Source of the DNA: Prochlorococcus sp. AG-363-C20
GTDB taxonomy: Bacteria; Cyanobacteriota; Cyanobacteriia; PCC-6307; Cyanobiaceae
NCBI GenBank assembly: GCA_003280295.1
Contig: QCFI01000003.1
Location: 1 to 64,000, forward strand
Direction: 5' to 3'
DNA: 64,000 bases
Below are positions 21,804 to 33,526 of the stretch, in pieces; the first letter of the stretch is position 1; each line of letters opens with the position of its first letter. Position numbers and translations under genes: made by a program. The notes beneath the pieces are model-generated. The model did not search any database and had not been told where the DNA came from. It saw only the letters and a list, made by a program, of their open reading frames with translations.

Positions 21804-23726
21804 TTATTTACTACTAAGTATTGGAATGACTCTATCCTTATTTGGAATTGATGTGTACTCGGAAAGAACCTTACAAAATTCTTCTCCATCTATAGTTTCT
21901 TTTTCAATCAAGATATCAACAAGTTTATCCATAGCATTTCTGTTATTTTCAACAATCGATACTGTTTCTTTATAACAATGCTTAACCATATCTCTAACTT
22001 GCTCGTCTATTTGGCGAGAAATAGCATCAGATATGTCGCTTCTTGTCATCAGGTCTCTTCCCAGAAAAACTTCTTGACTATCGCCTTCAAGTGAAACTGG
22101 GCCTAAATCACTCATGCCGTATTTGGTAACCATCTGTCTTGCCATAGATGCAACTTGTTGTATATCTCCTCCAGCACCTGTTGTTACTTCTTCTCTTCCA
22201 AAAACAACATCTTCAGCGGCTCTTCCTCCTAACGCTCCCATTATTCGAGCTTTTAATTGTGCCCTACTGATAAGCATTTGATCATCATCTGGAGAGAACC
22301 ATGTAAGTCCTTTAGCTTGGCCTCTTGGAATTACTGTAACTTTTTGAACAGGATCATGTGCCTTTAAAAGAGTTCCAATTAATGCATGACCAACTTCATG
22401 GTAGGCAATTAATCTTTTGCTTCTCCCATCAGTTAGTGGTTGACCTTCCATTCCAGCGACTATTCTATCAACAGCATCATCTACTTCATTTATAGATATT
22501 GAATCTTTTCTCCTTCTTGCTGTAAGAATAGCCGCTTCATTAAGTAAATTTGCTAGATCTGCTCCCGTAAAACCTGGAGTTCTTCTCGCAATACTTTCTA
22601 ACGATAGATTCTCAGATAGCTTTTTATTTCTTGAATGTACTTCTAAAATAGAAAGCCTTCCTTTGATATCTGGCGCATCTACCATTACTTGACGATCAAA
22701 CCTTCCTGGTCTCATTAAGGCTGAATCAAGCACATCTGGTCTATTTGTTGCAGCAATAATGATAATTCCATTGTTACCTTCAAAGCCATCCATTTCAGTA
22801 AGCAATTGGTTAAGTGTTTGTTCACGTTCATCATTTCCTCCACCAATTCCAGCTCCTCTTTGACGCCCTACGGCATCAATTTCATCTATAAAAATTAAAC
22901 AAGGGTTGTTTTCTTTAGCTCTTTTAAACAAGTCTCTTACCCTACTTGCACCTACTCCAACAAACATTTCAACAAACTCAGATCCAGAAAGAGAGAAAAA
23001 GGGAACTCCTGCTTCTCCTGCAATAGCTTTAGCAAGAAGGGTTTTTCCTGTACCTGGAGGTCCAACCAATAAAACACCTTTTGGTATTTGAGCTCCTACT
23101 GATGTGAATTTTTCTGGTTGCTTTAGAAATGTGACCACCTCTTCTAAGTCTTGTTTTGCCTCTGCAACACCTGCAACATCATCAAATTTAACTCCAGTAT
23201 CAGCTTCCATTGCAAACCTTGCTTTTGTTTTGCCAAATTGCATTGCTTGTCCGGGACCTCCAGGCATAGAATTGGATCTTCTTGCAAGCAAAATAAGTCC
23301 ACCAATTAATATTAATGGGAATAAGAGATTTCCTAGAATTCCTAATCCTGGTGGTGTTGACTTGATCGGGTGAATGTCAAAACTTATACCTTCTTCTTTA
23401 AGTTTGTTTATTAAATCAGGTGCGAGACCAGGCAGGTCTACACGAATCTTCTGAACGCGATTATCTAAGTCAGGATCTATAGCTTCAACTATTGCTTTTT
23501 GTCCACCTTCATAAATATCTACTGAAGTAACTCTGCCTGCATTTATATAATCAAGAAAACGGCCATAACTCATTCTAGTGACAGCTGCATTTCTTGAGAC
23601 CGCACTTGCTTGATTTGACTTAAGGTCTTTACTTAAATCAGCTGCACCAAAGATTTGCCAAGACAGTAATAGCAACATGCCTATTGGCAATACCCATAGA
23701 GCTATTGACCTCCAGCGTTGATTCAT
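21804..23726 (-). CDS. ftsH: ATP-dependent zinc metalloprotease FtsH
   Basis: [27 protein letters not shown] region, [11 protein letters not shown] HExGH. Confidence 0.97.
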   Translation of the reverse strand: MNQRWRSIALWVLPIGMLLLLSWQIFGAADLSKDLKSNQASAVSRNAAVTRMSYGRFLDYINAGRVTSVDIYEGGQKAIVEAIDPDLDNRVQKIRVDLPGLAPDLINKLKEEGISFDIHPIKSTPPGLGILGNLLFPLILIGGLILLARRSNSMPGGPGQAMQFGKTKARFAMEADTGVKFDDVAGVAEAKQDLEEVVTFLKQPEKFTSVGAQIPKGVLLVGPPGTGKTLLAKAIAGEAGVPFFSLSGSEFVEMFVGVGASRVRDLFKRAKENNPCLIFIDEIDAVGRQRGAGIGGGNDEREQTLNQLLTEMDGFEGNNGIIIIAATNRPDVLDSALMRPGRFDRQVMVDAPDIKGRLSILEVHSRNKKLSENLSLESIARRTPGFTGADLANLLNEAAILTARRRKDSISINEVDDAVDRIVAGMEGQPLTDGRSKRLIAYHEVGHALIGTLLKAHDPVQKVTVIPRGQAKGLTWFSPDDDQMLISRAQLKARIMGALGGRAAEDVVFGREEVTTGAGGDIQQVASMARQMVTKYGMSDLGPVSLEGDSQEVFLGRDLMTRSDISDAISRQIDEQVRDMVKHCYKETVSIVENNRNAMDKLVDILIEKETIDGEEFCKVLSEYTSIPNKDRVIPILSSK

Positions 23727-23964
23727 CAGAGCTAAGAAACTTTTGTTGATTGTAAAGGTATTTGCCCCTAGATTGAAGGCACTTATGAGAATTTGCTATT
23801 AAATCAACGTATTTATTTGACTAAATATTTTCTTTATGTAGCAAGATTGTTTTTTAAATAAAAATTAATTACTATACTTACAGTTGATTTGATTAATATT
23901 AAAGAAGTGAAATTGAAAAGTATTTGTATGCATTTTTAATGGAATGTAACTATTTAAAACTTTT

Positions 23965-25194
23965 CTATAAACTTCTAAGTGCTATAATAGGATCAAGTTT
24001 TGCAGCTCTTCTTGCAGGTAATACTCCAAATATTAATCCTATAGAACCTGATAAACTAACTGTAGTAAAAACTATACCAGAACTTATACTTGCTGGTAAT
24101 GGAGTTAATATAGCAACTACAGCTACAGTACCAACACCAACGGTTGTTCCAATTAATCCGCCTAGACCTGCAAGGATTAACGATTCCACTAAAAATTGTG
24201 TTAGGACATCTGAAGAACGAGCTCCTAATGCCTTCCTTAGGCCAATCTCTTCCGTACGTTCGCTTACAGAAACTAACATGATGTTCATGATTCCTATGCC
24301 GCCCACTAAAAGGGAAACTCCACCTATTGCGGCTAACATTAATGTTAGGCCTCCTGTTATTGTGCTCACTATCTGCAGTGCATCTTTCTGAGAACGAACA
24401 GCAAAGTCATCATCTCTAATAATTTTGTGTCTTTGTCTAAGTAGATTTGTTATTTGAAATTTAGCAGCCCTTGTGCTCTTTTCATTCTTAGCTTCTACAC
24501 TTATAAAACTTAAACTTACTCCGAAAGTTGGGTCCCTACCAGTTAAGCGACTTACCATTGTTGTAATTGGAATATATGCATTCTCATCCTGATTGTTGCC
24601 AAAAACTGCTCCTTTGGGAGACATTATTCCAATTACTCTGAATGACTGATCTTTAACTCTTATGTTAGAACCTATGGCTGTTTTATATGGGAATAACTTT
24701 TCATTTAGATCTGGACCAATAACAATCACATTATTTGCTGACTTCACATCTTGATCATTAATAAATCTTCCATTTGCCACATCAAAACTTCTTACACCTA
24801 GAAAGTTAGGTGTTATACCTGATATTGAACTTGTAGAGCTTCTTGATTCAAACTGGACAACTTCATTAGAGCTTATCTGCGGAGCTACTCTTTTTACAGT
24901 TGGGACTTGATCTTGTATAGCAAATGCATCTTCCAGAACAAGATTTTTCGGGAATGAAACTCCTCTCCTACGGGTGTCATTATTTCCAGGAACGACAAAT
25001 AATACATTAGCTCCTAAATTACTTAGTTGATTCTTTGCTAAATTTTGCGCTCCTCGACCTACTCCTATTAAAACTATGACAGAAGAATTACCTATTACTA
25101 TACCTAACATAGTTAAAAGACTTCTTAATCTATTCGATTTAAGAGTCTTTATCGCCATACTAATTGACTCAGCGATAGATATGTTTCTAGACAT
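23965..25194 (-). CDS. ABC transporter permease (MacB-like FtsX/PCD family)
   Basis: RLRSLLTMLGIVIGNSSVIVLIGVGRGAQ; LVGGIGIMNIMLVSVSERTEEIGLRKALGA. Confidence 0.85.
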   Translation of the reverse strand: MSRNISIAESISMAIKTLKSNRLRSLLTMLGIVIGNSSVIVLIGVGRGAQNLAKNQLSNLGANVLFVVPGNNDTRRRGVSFPKNLVLEDAFAIQDQVPTVKRVAPQISSNEVVQFESRSSTSSISGITPNFLGVRSFDVANGRFINDQDVKSANNVIVIGPDLNEKLFPYKTAIGSNIRVKDQSFRVIGIMSPKGAVFGNNQDENAYIPITTMVSRLTGRDPTFGVSLSFISVEAKNEKSTRAAKFQITNLLRQRHKIIRDDDFAVRSQKDALQIVSTITGGLTLMLAAIGGVSLLVGGIGIMNIMLVSVSERTEEIGLRKALGARSSDVLTQFLVESLILAGLGGLIGTTVGVGTVAVVAILTPLPASISSGIVFTTVSLSGSIGLIFGVLPARRAAKLDPIIALRSL

Positions 25195-26611
25195 AACCCA
25201 CCTTGATTAAATCTGTAGAACCGCTAACGCCAGTTAATGTTCCTGCTGTTTCTACAACTAAATCACCTTTCCTTAGAATATTCATATCTTGAGCAACCTT
25301 ATTTGCCAATGAAAATGTTTTAGAAGTACTTTCTTGATCGTCTATTAACAATGGAGTTACACCCCATGCTAACTGTAGTCTTCTGGCAACTGAGATTTCA
25401 TTTGTGATAGCTAATATCGGAGTTGCTGGTCTGAATTTGCTGACATTGTGAGCAGTAGCACCTGTTTTTGTAAGTGGCAAAATTGCTGCTGCATTTAATT
25501 GTCTTGCAATACTACTAACAGCGGCACTAATTGCATTAGGAATAGTACTTGGGAGATTGCTTTCTATAGGTCGAAGAGGGTAATCACGCTCTATCCTTTT
25601 TGCAATTGTTGCCATCGTCATAACAGCTTCTACTGGATAGTCACCTACTGCTGTTTCGTTAGAAAGCATTACAGCATCAGTACCATCTAGGATTGCATTT
25701 GCAACATCACTAACTTCTGCTCTTGTAGGTCTTGGACTAGAGGCCATTGAATCAAGCATTTGTGTAGCTGTAATTATTGGAATTCCGAGACTATTAGCTT
25801 TTTTAATGAGATCTTTTTGAAGAAGGGGTACTTCTTCCGCAGGCATCTCAACACCTAGATCTCCTCTCGCAACCATTACACCATCACATAAAGGAAGTAT
25901 TGAATCTATTTGATCTATTGCTTCAAATTTTTCAATTTTTGCTACTACTGGAGTGTTACATCCATGTTTCTTAATTAATTCTTTTATCTCTATCATATCT
26001 GCTGGATTTCTAACAAAGCTCAAAGCTATCCAATCAACTCCAAGCTTTAGACCAAAAGCTAAATCTTTTATATCTTTTTCGGTTAATGCTTTTACAGAGA
26101 GTTGAACATCAGGGAAGTTAACTCCCTTACTACTTGAAAGTACTCCTCCTACTGTGACAAAACAATTAAGAGTCTGTTCTTTCACATTTACTGATTCTAC
26201 CTTCATTTCTACACGACCATCATCAAGCAAGATTCTGCTACCTGAAGTTACTTCATCAGCTAATTTTTCATAAGTTACACAAGCAACATATTTACTACAT
26301 TCAACCTGCTTAGATGTTAATGCAAATTTATCTCCAGTTGATAAAGTTATTGGCCCTTGTTTGAATTTTCCTAATCGAATTTTAGGTCCCTGTAAATCTT
26401 GGAGAATACCAATATTAAATCCTAATTCTTTTGATACTTTCCTTATTGTGTCTATTCGATTTGCGTGTTCTTGATGATCACCATGAGAAAAATTGAGCCT
26501 AAAGGTTGTTGCACCAGCTTTTACAAGTTCTTTGATACGGTTAGAACTCTCTGTCGCCGGTCCAATAGTGGCGACAATTTTTGTCCTTCTTGTTAGATCA
26601 ATCTCAGGCAT
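25187..26611 (-). CDS. pyk: Pyruvate kinase
   Basis: RRTKIVATIGPATES, ARGDLGVEMPAEEVPLLQK, ITATQMLDSM motifs. Confidence 0.95.
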   Translation of the reverse strand: MPEIDLTRRTKIVATIGPATESSNRIKELVKAGATTFRLNFSHGDHQEHANRIDTIRKVSKELGFNIGILQDLQGPKIRLGKFKQGPITLSTGDKFALTSKQVECSKYVACVTYEKLADEVTSGSRILLDDGRVEMKVESVNVKEQTLNCFVTVGGVLSSSKGVNFPDVQLSVKALTEKDIKDLAFGLKLGVDWIALSFVRNPADMIEIKELIKKHGCNTPVVAKIEKFEAIDQIDSILPLCDGVMVARGDLGVEMPAEEVPLLQKDLIKKANSLGIPIITATQMLDSMASSPRPTRAEVSDVANAILDGTDAVMLSNETAVGDYPVEAVMTMATIAKRIERDYPLRPIESNLPSTIPNAISAAVSSIARQLNAAAILPLTKTGATAHNVSKFRPATPILAITNEISVARRLQLAWGVTPLLIDDQESTSKTFSLANKVAQDMNILRKGDLVVETAGTLTGVSGSTDLIKVGYV

Positions 26612-26688
26612 TAAATGGACCGGTGACCTTCGGAAAATACCATCCGGTTGTCATCAGCAATACTTTAGTCATTCCTTTAGGACTAATC

Positions 26689-27018
26689 ATGAACTTAAAT
26701 GAATATCAAATCAAAGCTCGTAAAACTGCCTTATATCCAAATGTTGGAGAGAACCCTATTTACCCTACGTTAGGGCTTACAGGAGAGGCTGGAGAGGTCG
26801 CTGACAAGGTAAAAAAGGTTATAAGAGACCATGGTGGAGTTTTCGATCAAACTACAAAAGAAGCAATTATGCTTGAACTAGGGGATGTGCTATGGTACGT
26901 ATCTCAGTTAAGCAGTGAACTTGGATTTGATTTGGAGCATGTTGCTCTATCCAACTTAGAGAAACTTACTAATAGATCAATAAAAGGGCGAATATCTGGA
27001 GAAGGAGATGATCGATAG
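26689..27018 (+). CDS. MazG-like nucleotide pyrophosphohydrolase
   Basis: MNLNEYQIKARKTALYPNVG; GLTGEAGEVADKVKK and ELGDVLWYVSQL; internal ATG 26689 preferred. Confidence 0.82.
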   Translation: MNLNEYQIKARKTALYPNVGENPIYPTLGLTGEAGEVADKVKKVIRDHGGVFDQTTKEAIMLELGDVLWYVSQLSSELGFDLEHVALSNLEKLTNRSIKGRISGEGDDR

Positions 27019-27118
27019 AATAAATTAAATGTAACTTATTTATGATTTATCAGAAAAAACTTTAATAATCAAAACCATCTTAATAAATTTATAAATTAAT
27101 AATACTAAGTTCAAATTT

Positions 27119-27424
27119 CTAGAAGCCTACTGATGTGCTGAATACAGAAAATGCTGCTCTACCAAGTAGTTGTTCCATTAAATTGAGAACGATAAATGCG
27201 AGAATTGGAGAAATATCCAAACCTCCAATGGCAGGAATAATTCCCCGAAATGTATTTAAATAAGGATCTGTAATTGAGCTAATACTGCTAAAAATTGGAT
27301 TGCTCCAGTCTATATTTGGGAACCAACTAAGTAACACTCTTATAATTAAAATAAGTGAATAAATTTCTATGGTCTTTGTAAGAACCTGTAGAAATGTAGC
27401 CAGGATTTCCATGGGGAAGATCAA
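27119..27424 (-). CDS. YggT-family membrane protein
   Basis: LLSWFPNIDWSNPIFSSISSITDPYLNTFRGIIPAIGGLDISPILAF. Confidence 0.85.
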   Translation of the reverse strand: MIFPMEILATFLQVLTKTIEIYSLILIIRVLLSWFPNIDWSNPIFSSISSITDPYLNTFRGIIPAIGGLDISPILAFIVLNLMEQLLGRAAFSVFSTSVGF

Positions 27425-27438
27425 TTAGGATAAGAATT

Positions 27439-27981
27439 CTATGCTGCCTTAGGAGGCTCAATAGAACTTACATCAGGTATATCAGGCAATACTGAAAAAG
27501 TCCTATGAAATTTATCTGAAAGCGTTATCCAATAAGAACGACCCTCACTTTGACGCTTTCTTTCAATAAAGTTTTGAGAAATTAATTCTTTTATATGGTC
27601 ATAAGCCCCCGAGCCACGCAGATCTACTAAATCAGACTGGAGAATTCTTTTTTTTAATGCAATAGTTGCAAGTGTTCTCAATGTTCCTAAGGAAAGATCT
27701 ACTGGCAGGAGGTTTTGAACAAGTCCTCCCAAGCCCTTACGAAGTTGAAGACTATACAAGCCATTTTGTTCTTGAATATCAAGTGCCGTATCCCTTTGGG
27801 CATAACCAGCAATAAGTGCCATCAGGGCTTCTTCTACAGATGTTGGTGTTTCTTGGACAAGTTCAGCCATCTCTTTTAGAGAAACAGGTTTTCCCTTGAG
27901 ATAGAGAATTGCTTCTAGTTTTGCTGGAAGCGATAGGTTTATTGAATGGTCTTGGCTGTTAATTGGGAAATTAATGGCCAT
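27439..27981 (-). CDS. scpB: Segregation and condensation protein B
   Basis: LEAILYLKGKPVSLKEMAELV; TLATIALKKRILQSDLVDLRGSGAYDHIKELI; ATG at 27981 avoids overlap with ilvA. Confidence 0.8.
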   Translation of the reverse strand: MAINFPINSQDHSINLSLPAKLEAILYLKGKPVSLKEMAELVQETPTSVEEALMALIAGYAQRDTALDIQEQNGLYSLQLRKGLGGLVQNLLPVDLSLGTLRTLATIALKKRILQSDLVDLRGSGAYDHIKELISQNFIERKRQSEGRSYWITLSDKFHRTFSVLPDIPDVSSIEPPKAA

Positions 27982-28018
27982 AGGAGGCCGAATAGGTGAA
28001 TAAATCAAAGTACCGTGA

Positions 28019-29563
28019 CTATCGAGTCTGTGCACCTAGAAAAAGTTTGTATGCAGGATTGTTGCTTTCATTCCAGCTTTTGTAACCAAGGTCTTTTAAA
28101 AATTTATTCCAATCTTTTTTCTCCTTCTCAGGAACTAGTACGCCTACAACTATTCGGCCTATATCAGCCCCATGATTTCGGTAGTGAAAAATACTTATGC
28201 TCCATTCTGGTCTTAGGGTATTAACGAATTTCATTAATGCTCCAGGTCTTTCAGGAAATTCAAAACGGTATAGAAGTTCTTCACAAGTACTTGTTGAAAT
28301 ATTTTTTGATGATGTAGGTAAACGTCCTCCAACCATGTGCCGCAGATGCATTTTTGACAATTCATCTCTACTTAAATCCAAAATATTTATTCCTGATTTC
28401 TTAAATTCGTTAATAAGGCAAAGGCGGTCTTCAAAGCCTTTAACTTCAACACCCATAAAAATTTGAGCTGTGATATTTCCTGACATTCGATAACTAAACT
28501 CTGTTAAATTTCTATTACCTAAAATTTTGCATAAATCTTTTAAACTTCCTGCTTTTTCAGGTATTTCTACAGCAAACATAGATTCCCTTTCTTCTCCAAG
28601 CTCAGCTCTTTCAGCAACAAATCGAAGTCTGTCGAAATTCATATTTGCACCGCAAGCTACTGCTACAAGGTTTTGACCATTTAAATTCCTGTTAGCGATA
28701 TCTGCTTTCAATCCTGCTATAGCAAGGGCACCGGCAGGTTCAAGAATTGAACGGGTATCCTCAAAAACATCTTTGATCGCCGCACATATTTCATCTGTAT
28801 TTACTGTCACCATTGAATCAACATATTTCTTTGCAAGTGAAAAGGTATGTTCACCTACTTCTCTAACTGCAACTCCATCAGCAAATAAGCCTATTTCATC
28901 TAATTGAATCCTTTCTCCTGCTTTCAGCGATTTTGTCATTGCAGCTGCATCTTGAGGTTCTACTCCAATTACCTCTATTTGAGGCCAGAGACTTTTCACA
29001 TAAGCTGCAATTCCTCCTATGAGCCCCCCTCCGCCTACAGCCACATAAATGGCATTAGGTAGATTGGTGGTCTGACGAAGGATTTCTAAAGCAATTGTTC
29101 CTTGCCCTGCAATTACTTCAGGGTCGTCAAATGGGTGGATGAAAGTAAGTCCTTTTTCTTTACTTATTTTTAATGCCTTTTGGTAGGACTCGTCATATGT
29201 TTCACCATGCAGAACAACTTCTGCTTTATGTCTATGAACAGCTTTGATTTTTGTTGCAGGGGTTGTGACGGGCATAACTATTACGGCTTTACATTTAAGA
29301 AATGAAGCACTTAAGGCAACGCCTTGTGCATGGTTACCTGCACTTGAAGCAATTACTCCCCTTTGAAGTTCATCTTTGCTCAATTGAGCCATTCGGTTGT
29401 AAGCACCTCTTACCTTGAATGAAAAAACTGGTTGAAGGTCCTCACGCTTTAACCAGATCTGATTTTCAAGTCGATTAGATAGATTTTTCGCTAATTCAAG
29501 AGGGGTTTCAACTGCTACGTCATAAACGCGAGCCCTAAGAATTTTTTGGAGATAGTCTTCCAT
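28019..29563 (-). CDS. ilvA: Threonine ammonia-lyase (biosynthetic)
   Basis: FSFKVRGAYNRM PLP lysine; SSAGNHAQGVA; two C-terminal ACT-like regulatory domains. Confidence 0.94.
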   Translation of the reverse strand: MEDYLQKILRARVYDVAVETPLELAKNLSNRLENQIWLKREDLQPVFSFKVRGAYNRMAQLSKDELQRGVIASSAGNHAQGVALSASFLKCKAVIVMPVTTPATKIKAVHRHKAEVVLHGETYDESYQKALKISKEKGLTFIHPFDDPEVIAGQGTIALEILRQTTNLPNAIYVAVGGGGLIGGIAAYVKSLWPQIEVIGVEPQDAAAMTKSLKAGERIQLDEIGLFADGVAVREVGEHTFSLAKKYVDSMVTVNTDEICAAIKDVFEDTRSILEPAGALAIAGLKADIANRNLNGQNLVAVACGANMNFDRLRFVAERAELGEERESMFAVEIPEKAGSLKDLCKILGNRNLTEFSYRMSGNITAQIFMGVEVKGFEDRLCLINEFKKSGINILDLSRDELSKMHLRHMVGGRLPTSSKNISTSTCEELLYRFEFPERPGALMKFVNTLRPEWSISIFHYRNHGADIGRIVVGVLVPEKEKKDWNKFLKDLGYKSWNESNNPAYKLFLGAQTR

Positions 29564-29682
29564 TTTTCCATTTTGGCAATCTTGTCCGCTTTTGTTTTCT
29601 AAATTGCATTAGTTATTAGGTAATAATGTCACCAAACTACGTCCAGAACCTCTTAGATTGATTAAGTTGATAATGGAAGGGA

Positions 29683-31614
29683 ATGCGTCTAAGCGAGTTA
29701 ACCCATCCGAATCAGCTTCATGGCTTGTCCACGGAAGACTTGGAGGATGTGGCATGTCAGATAAGAGAGCGTCATCTTCAAGTGGTTTCTACTAGTGGTG
29801 GCCATTTGGGGCCAGGACTAGGAGTGGTTGAGCTGACCATTGCTTTGTACCAAACACTTGATTTGGATGTGGACAAAGTTGTTTGGGATGTTGGCCACCA
29901 GGCCTACCCACATAAACTTTTAACTGGACGCTATGAAAATTTCCACACACTTAGACAACAAAAAGGGGTAGCGGGATATCTCAAGCGCGCAGAAAGTTCT
30001 TTTGATCATTTTGGAGCTGGTCATGCAAGTACATCTATATCAGCTGCCCTTGGTATGGCAGTCGCTAGGGATCAAAAGGGAGAAAATTTTAAGTGTGTTG
30101 CTGTAATAGGCGATGGAGCCCTTACTGGCGGAATGGCATTAGAGGCAATTAATCACGCAGGTCATTTACCCAGTACTCCTCTTTTAGTAGTACTTAATGA
30201 CAATGATATGTCTATTTCTCCTCCAGTTGGAGCACTTTCTAGTTATTTAAATCGTATGAGACTCAGTCCACCTATTCAGTTTATTTCGGAAAGTGTTCAG
30301 GAAAGTGTTAAAAACCTCCCCTTTATGGGAGGTGAACTTCCTCAAGAATTTAAATCTCTATCAGGCAGTATGAGGAGACTTGCAGTCCCAAAAGTTGGAG
30401 CTGTTTTTGAAGAATTAGGTTTTACATATATGGGTCCTATTGATGGTCATGATATTCCCGAGATGGTTAGAACTTTTCAATCAGCTCATAAGGTTGGAGG
30501 CCCTGTACTTGTTCATGTAGTTACTAAAAAAGGAAAAGGATATCCATACGCAGAGGCTGATCAAGTTGGCTATCATGCTCAATCTTCATTTGACTTAACA
30601 ACAGGAAAATCTATTCCTTCTAAAACACCAAAACCTCCCAGTTATAGCAAAGTTTTTGGACAAACATTGGTGAAAATATGTGAACAAGATAGTACTGTTG
30701 TTGGAATTACAGCAGCAATGGCAACCGGTACTGGTTTAGATATTTTGCAAAAGGCAGTTCCTAAACAATATGTAGATGTAGGGATAGCTGAACAACATGC
30801 AGTCACACTTGCGGCAGGTATGAGTTGTGAGGGCTTAAAGCCTGTAGTAGCTATATATAGTACTTTTCTTCAAAGGGCTTATGATCAGTTAATTCATGAT
30901 GTTGGTATTCAAAACCTACCTGTAACCTTTGTATTAGATAGAGCTGGCATAGTTGGAGCTGATGGACCTACACATCAAGGTCAATATGACATTAGTTATC
31001 TTCGTTCAGTACCAAACTTCACTGTAATGGCTCCTAAGGATGAGGCAGAATTGCAAAGAATGTTGGTGACATGTTTGCAACATAATGGTCCAGCAGCCTT
31101 ACGAATACCAAGAGGATCAGGAGAAGGTGTCCCTTTAATGGAAGAAGGTTGGGAACCTCTAAAAATAGGACGTGGTGAGTTACTTATCGAAGGAAATGAT
31201 TTACTGATAGTTGCATATGGAGCAATGGTACCTCCAGCAATTAAAACTGCACAAATCCTTGAGAGTTTGGGTATCAAAGCTTCAGTTGTAAATGCACGTT
31301 TTCTTAGACCTCTGGATCAAGGTTTAATACATCCATTAGCAAGACGAATAGGTAAAATTGTTACTATTGAAGAAGGCGCACTCCCAGGTGGATTCGGAGC
31401 TGCAGTACTCGAATCTCTTTCAGATCAGGATTTATTAATATCAACATTAAGGATTGGAATTCCTGACAAATTAGTAGATCATGCGACTCCTCAACAGAGT
31501 AAGGAAGCCTTAGGTCTTACACCTGAGCAGATGTCGAAACGAATTTTAAAAAGATTTGGCTGGGAAGAAAAAAATACATTAATCTCTAGTAAAACATCAA
31601 ACCAACCAGTATAA
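29683..31614 (+). CDS. dxs: 1-deoxy-D-xylulose-5-phosphate synthase
   Basis: [47 protein letters not shown]. Confidence 0.97.
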   Translation: MRLSELTHPNQLHGLSTEDLEDVACQIRERHLQVVSTSGGHLGPGLGVVELTIALYQTLDLDVDKVVWDVGHQAYPHKLLTGRYENFHTLRQQKGVAGYLKRAESSFDHFGAGHASTSISAALGMAVARDQKGENFKCVAVIGDGALTGGMALEAINHAGHLPSTPLLVVLNDNDMSISPPVGALSSYLNRMRLSPPIQFISESVQESVKNLPFMGGELPQEFKSLSGSMRRLAVPKVGAVFEELGFTYMGPIDGHDIPEMVRTFQSAHKVGGPVLVHVVTKKGKGYPYAEADQVGYHAQSSFDLTTGKSIPSKTPKPPSYSKVFGQTLVKICEQDSTVVGITAAMATGTGLDILQKAVPKQYVDVGIAEQHAVTLAAGMSCEGLKPVVAIYSTFLQRAYDQLIHDVGIQNLPVTFVLDRAGIVGADGPTHQGQYDISYLRSVPNFTVMAPKDEAELQRMLVTCLQHNGPAALRIPRGSGEGVPLMEEGWEPLKIGRGELLIEGNDLLIVAYGAMVPPAIKTAQILESLGIKASVVNARFLRPLDQGLIHPLARRIGKIVTIEEGALPGGFGAAVLESLSDQDLLISTLRIGIPDKLVDHATPQQSKEALGLTPEQMSKRILKRFGWEEKNTLISSKTSNQPV

Positions 31615-31626
31615 GGTTTATTAATA

Positions 31627-32844
31627 TTGTCTATTTTAATAGCTGGAGCTGGTCCAGCAGGGTCACGTCTAGCTGAAATACTTGCAAATAGGGGTTGCAA
31701 AGTAACTCTTGTTGATAGACTTAAGAATGCCTATCAAAATTCATTTTCTAGTGCAGTTGTTCCGATAAGTTCCATTGATAATTTTTCAATTCCAATTAAA
31801 TCTATATCGGCTTATTGGAAAAGCTGGCAAATCTTTGCTCCAGATGGTTCAAGTCATAAATGGTCTAGTAAGAATGAATTAGGAGTAGTACTTGACTTTG
31901 GAGAATTACGTCAACAGTTGTGGACAAAAGCAATAAATGCTGGTGTAGAAATGTTGTCTGGTTGGAAAGTAAATTCTGTACACTCTTTATCCAGCCACGC
32001 ACAGGTTGAACTTCAAGATCCAAACGGAAATAAACATTTGAGAAAAGTTTTATTTGTTGTTGATGCAACAGGTCAAAAAAGATCCTTAATAAAACATTCA
32101 CAAGCCTCGTCAAATTTTGGCAATGATGAGCTTTTGAAGGGAACAGGAATTGAGTGGATCCTTCAAGATGAAAAGAGTTCTAATAAATGGAAAAATAGCA
32201 TTTCTTTTTTCTTAGGCTCATGCTGGATAAATCATGGGTACGGATGGATTTTTCCAATGGCAAAAAATAAATTGAAAGTAGGTTTCTGTAGCATTATTCC
32301 TCCAAATTCGACTTTATGTTCTAATTCCTCAAATATTAATGCTCTTAAAAAGCTTCTTTCAAAATTTTCCCTGAACACTCTTCCAGTGATTGAAAGACAT
32401 GGAGGTGAAATTAAAAGCACTATTAAACGAAGAGAATCTCATTCAGATGGAAGGTTAGTAGGGATTGGAGATGCTGTTAGTACAGCAAATTTGTTAGGTG
32501 GAGAAGGTATTCGTCATGCATTATTAAGTGCAGAAATTCTTGCTCCTTTGTTAGAAGAGGCTTGTAATTCATTGAATATTTCTAAGAATGGAGAGTTTTT
32601 TGTGCTTCAGAAATATCAAAAATCTTTATCTAGGTGTTTGGGATGGCGTTGGACTGTATCTAACAGGATAGCTAAAAAAACTTGGTGGGGTTTGTCAGGC
32701 AAAATAGGGGATGAGCGTTTATTCAAGCTTTTAAATGGCCTTGCATTAAAAGCTAGCGCTGAGGATATCAGCGCATTGCTTTTTGAATATGAATTTGAAC
32801 GTTATGGGCTTAGGCTTTTGCCCTACCTAATTGGTTTGAGATAA
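31627..32844 (+). CDS. FAD-dependent oxidoreductase, geranylgeranyl-reductase-like
   Basis: TTG start; N-terminal dinucleotide fold ILIAGAGPAGSRLAEILANRG; GIGDAVSTANLLGGEGIRHAL. Confidence 0.7.
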   Translation: MSILIAGAGPAGSRLAEILANRGCKVTLVDRLKNAYQNSFSSAVVPISSIDNFSIPIKSISAYWKSWQIFAPDGSSHKWSSKNELGVVLDFGELRQQLWTKAINAGVEMLSGWKVNSVHSLSSHAQVELQDPNGNKHLRKVLFVVDATGQKRSLIKHSQASSNFGNDELLKGTGIEWILQDEKSSNKWKNSISFFLGSCWINHGYGWIFPMAKNKLKVGFCSIIPPNSTLCSNSSNINALKKLLSKFSLNTLPVIERHGGEIKSTIKRRESHSDGRLVGIGDAVSTANLLGGEGIRHALLSAEILAPLLEEACNSLNISKNGEFFVLQKYQKSLSRCLGWRWTVSNRIAKKTWWGLSGKIGDERLFKLLNGLALKASAEDISALLFEYEFERYGLRLLPYLIGLR

Positions 32845-32865
32845 ACCAAGTGTTCAATTTGGATT

Positions 32866-33144
32866 TTAAAGGACTCCAGTTGATGCGAGGCCCAAAATTG
32901 CTCCTATTCCTAAGATATGGCCTAAAGCATTAGCTCCAACAACTGAAGCATGGCTTAATCCACCAAAAAAGCTTGAATTTGGTAGTTGGAAGCCTTCATT
33001 TGGCCTAGAAATATTAGCTCTAGCAATTGCATAGGCAAAAACATTGCATGCAATCATTACAGCAGCACATTTTGGCGACCACTGGAATGTAGCTGGGTCT
33101 GCAGCAGCTAATAAGGTCGAGATCATGGACACCGGAAGCGACAT
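32866..33144 (-). CDS. psaK: Photosystem I subunit PsaK
   Basis: WSPKCAAVMIACNVFAYAIARANI and GGLSHASVVGANALGHILGIGAILGL; ATG at 33144 preferred. Confidence 0.85.
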   Translation of the reverse strand: MSLPVSMISTLLAAADPATFQWSPKCAAVMIACNVFAYAIARANISRPNEGFQLPNSSFFGGLSHASVVGANALGHILGIGAILGLASTGVL

Positions 33145-33193
33145 ATCTATTTTCCGATATGAAAGGTCATTCAGCAAAAAGATGTATTGCCTC

Positions 33194-33526
33194 TTAAGAG
33201 TTTTTTACCACTTTGTTTTGATCTAATCGTATAAAGCCAATAGCTATAAGGGCATCACTGAGGGTCAAAAAAGCTTCAGCAGCTCCATGCAATGGGTCTA
33301 TATCCGTAAGTGAGCTTTCAAAAAACACACTTGCGATGATCGCAAAGACAATTGTCATTAGGACAAAGAGCAATGTCAGGCGAAAGCCTAATAGAGAAAT
33401 TTTTGGAATATAACTGCTTTTTTGGGCCCAATAGAGAAAAAACAAATATGGAATTAGGGATAAGACAAAAAAAGGACTGGGATCTATTTCTCCTAGCCAA
33501 TGCAAGACCTGATTAGCAAAATTCAT
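33194..33526 (-). CDS. DUF3593-like membrane protein
   Basis: MNFANQVLHWLGEIDPSPFFVLSLIPYLFFLYWAQKS; 4-nt overlap with upstream DUF2499 ORF. Confidence 0.65.
   Translation of the reverse strand: MNFANQVLHWLGEIDPSPFFVLSLIPYLFFLYWAQKSSYIPKISLLGFRLTLLFVLMTIVFAIIASVFFESSLTDIDPLHGAAEAFLTLSDALIAIGFIRLDQNKVVKNS

Noticed and set aside
23924-24391. 155 aa plus-strand Pro/Thr-rich ORF
   Set aside because: Overlaps the MacB-like permease on the other strand; composition typical of an antisense frame
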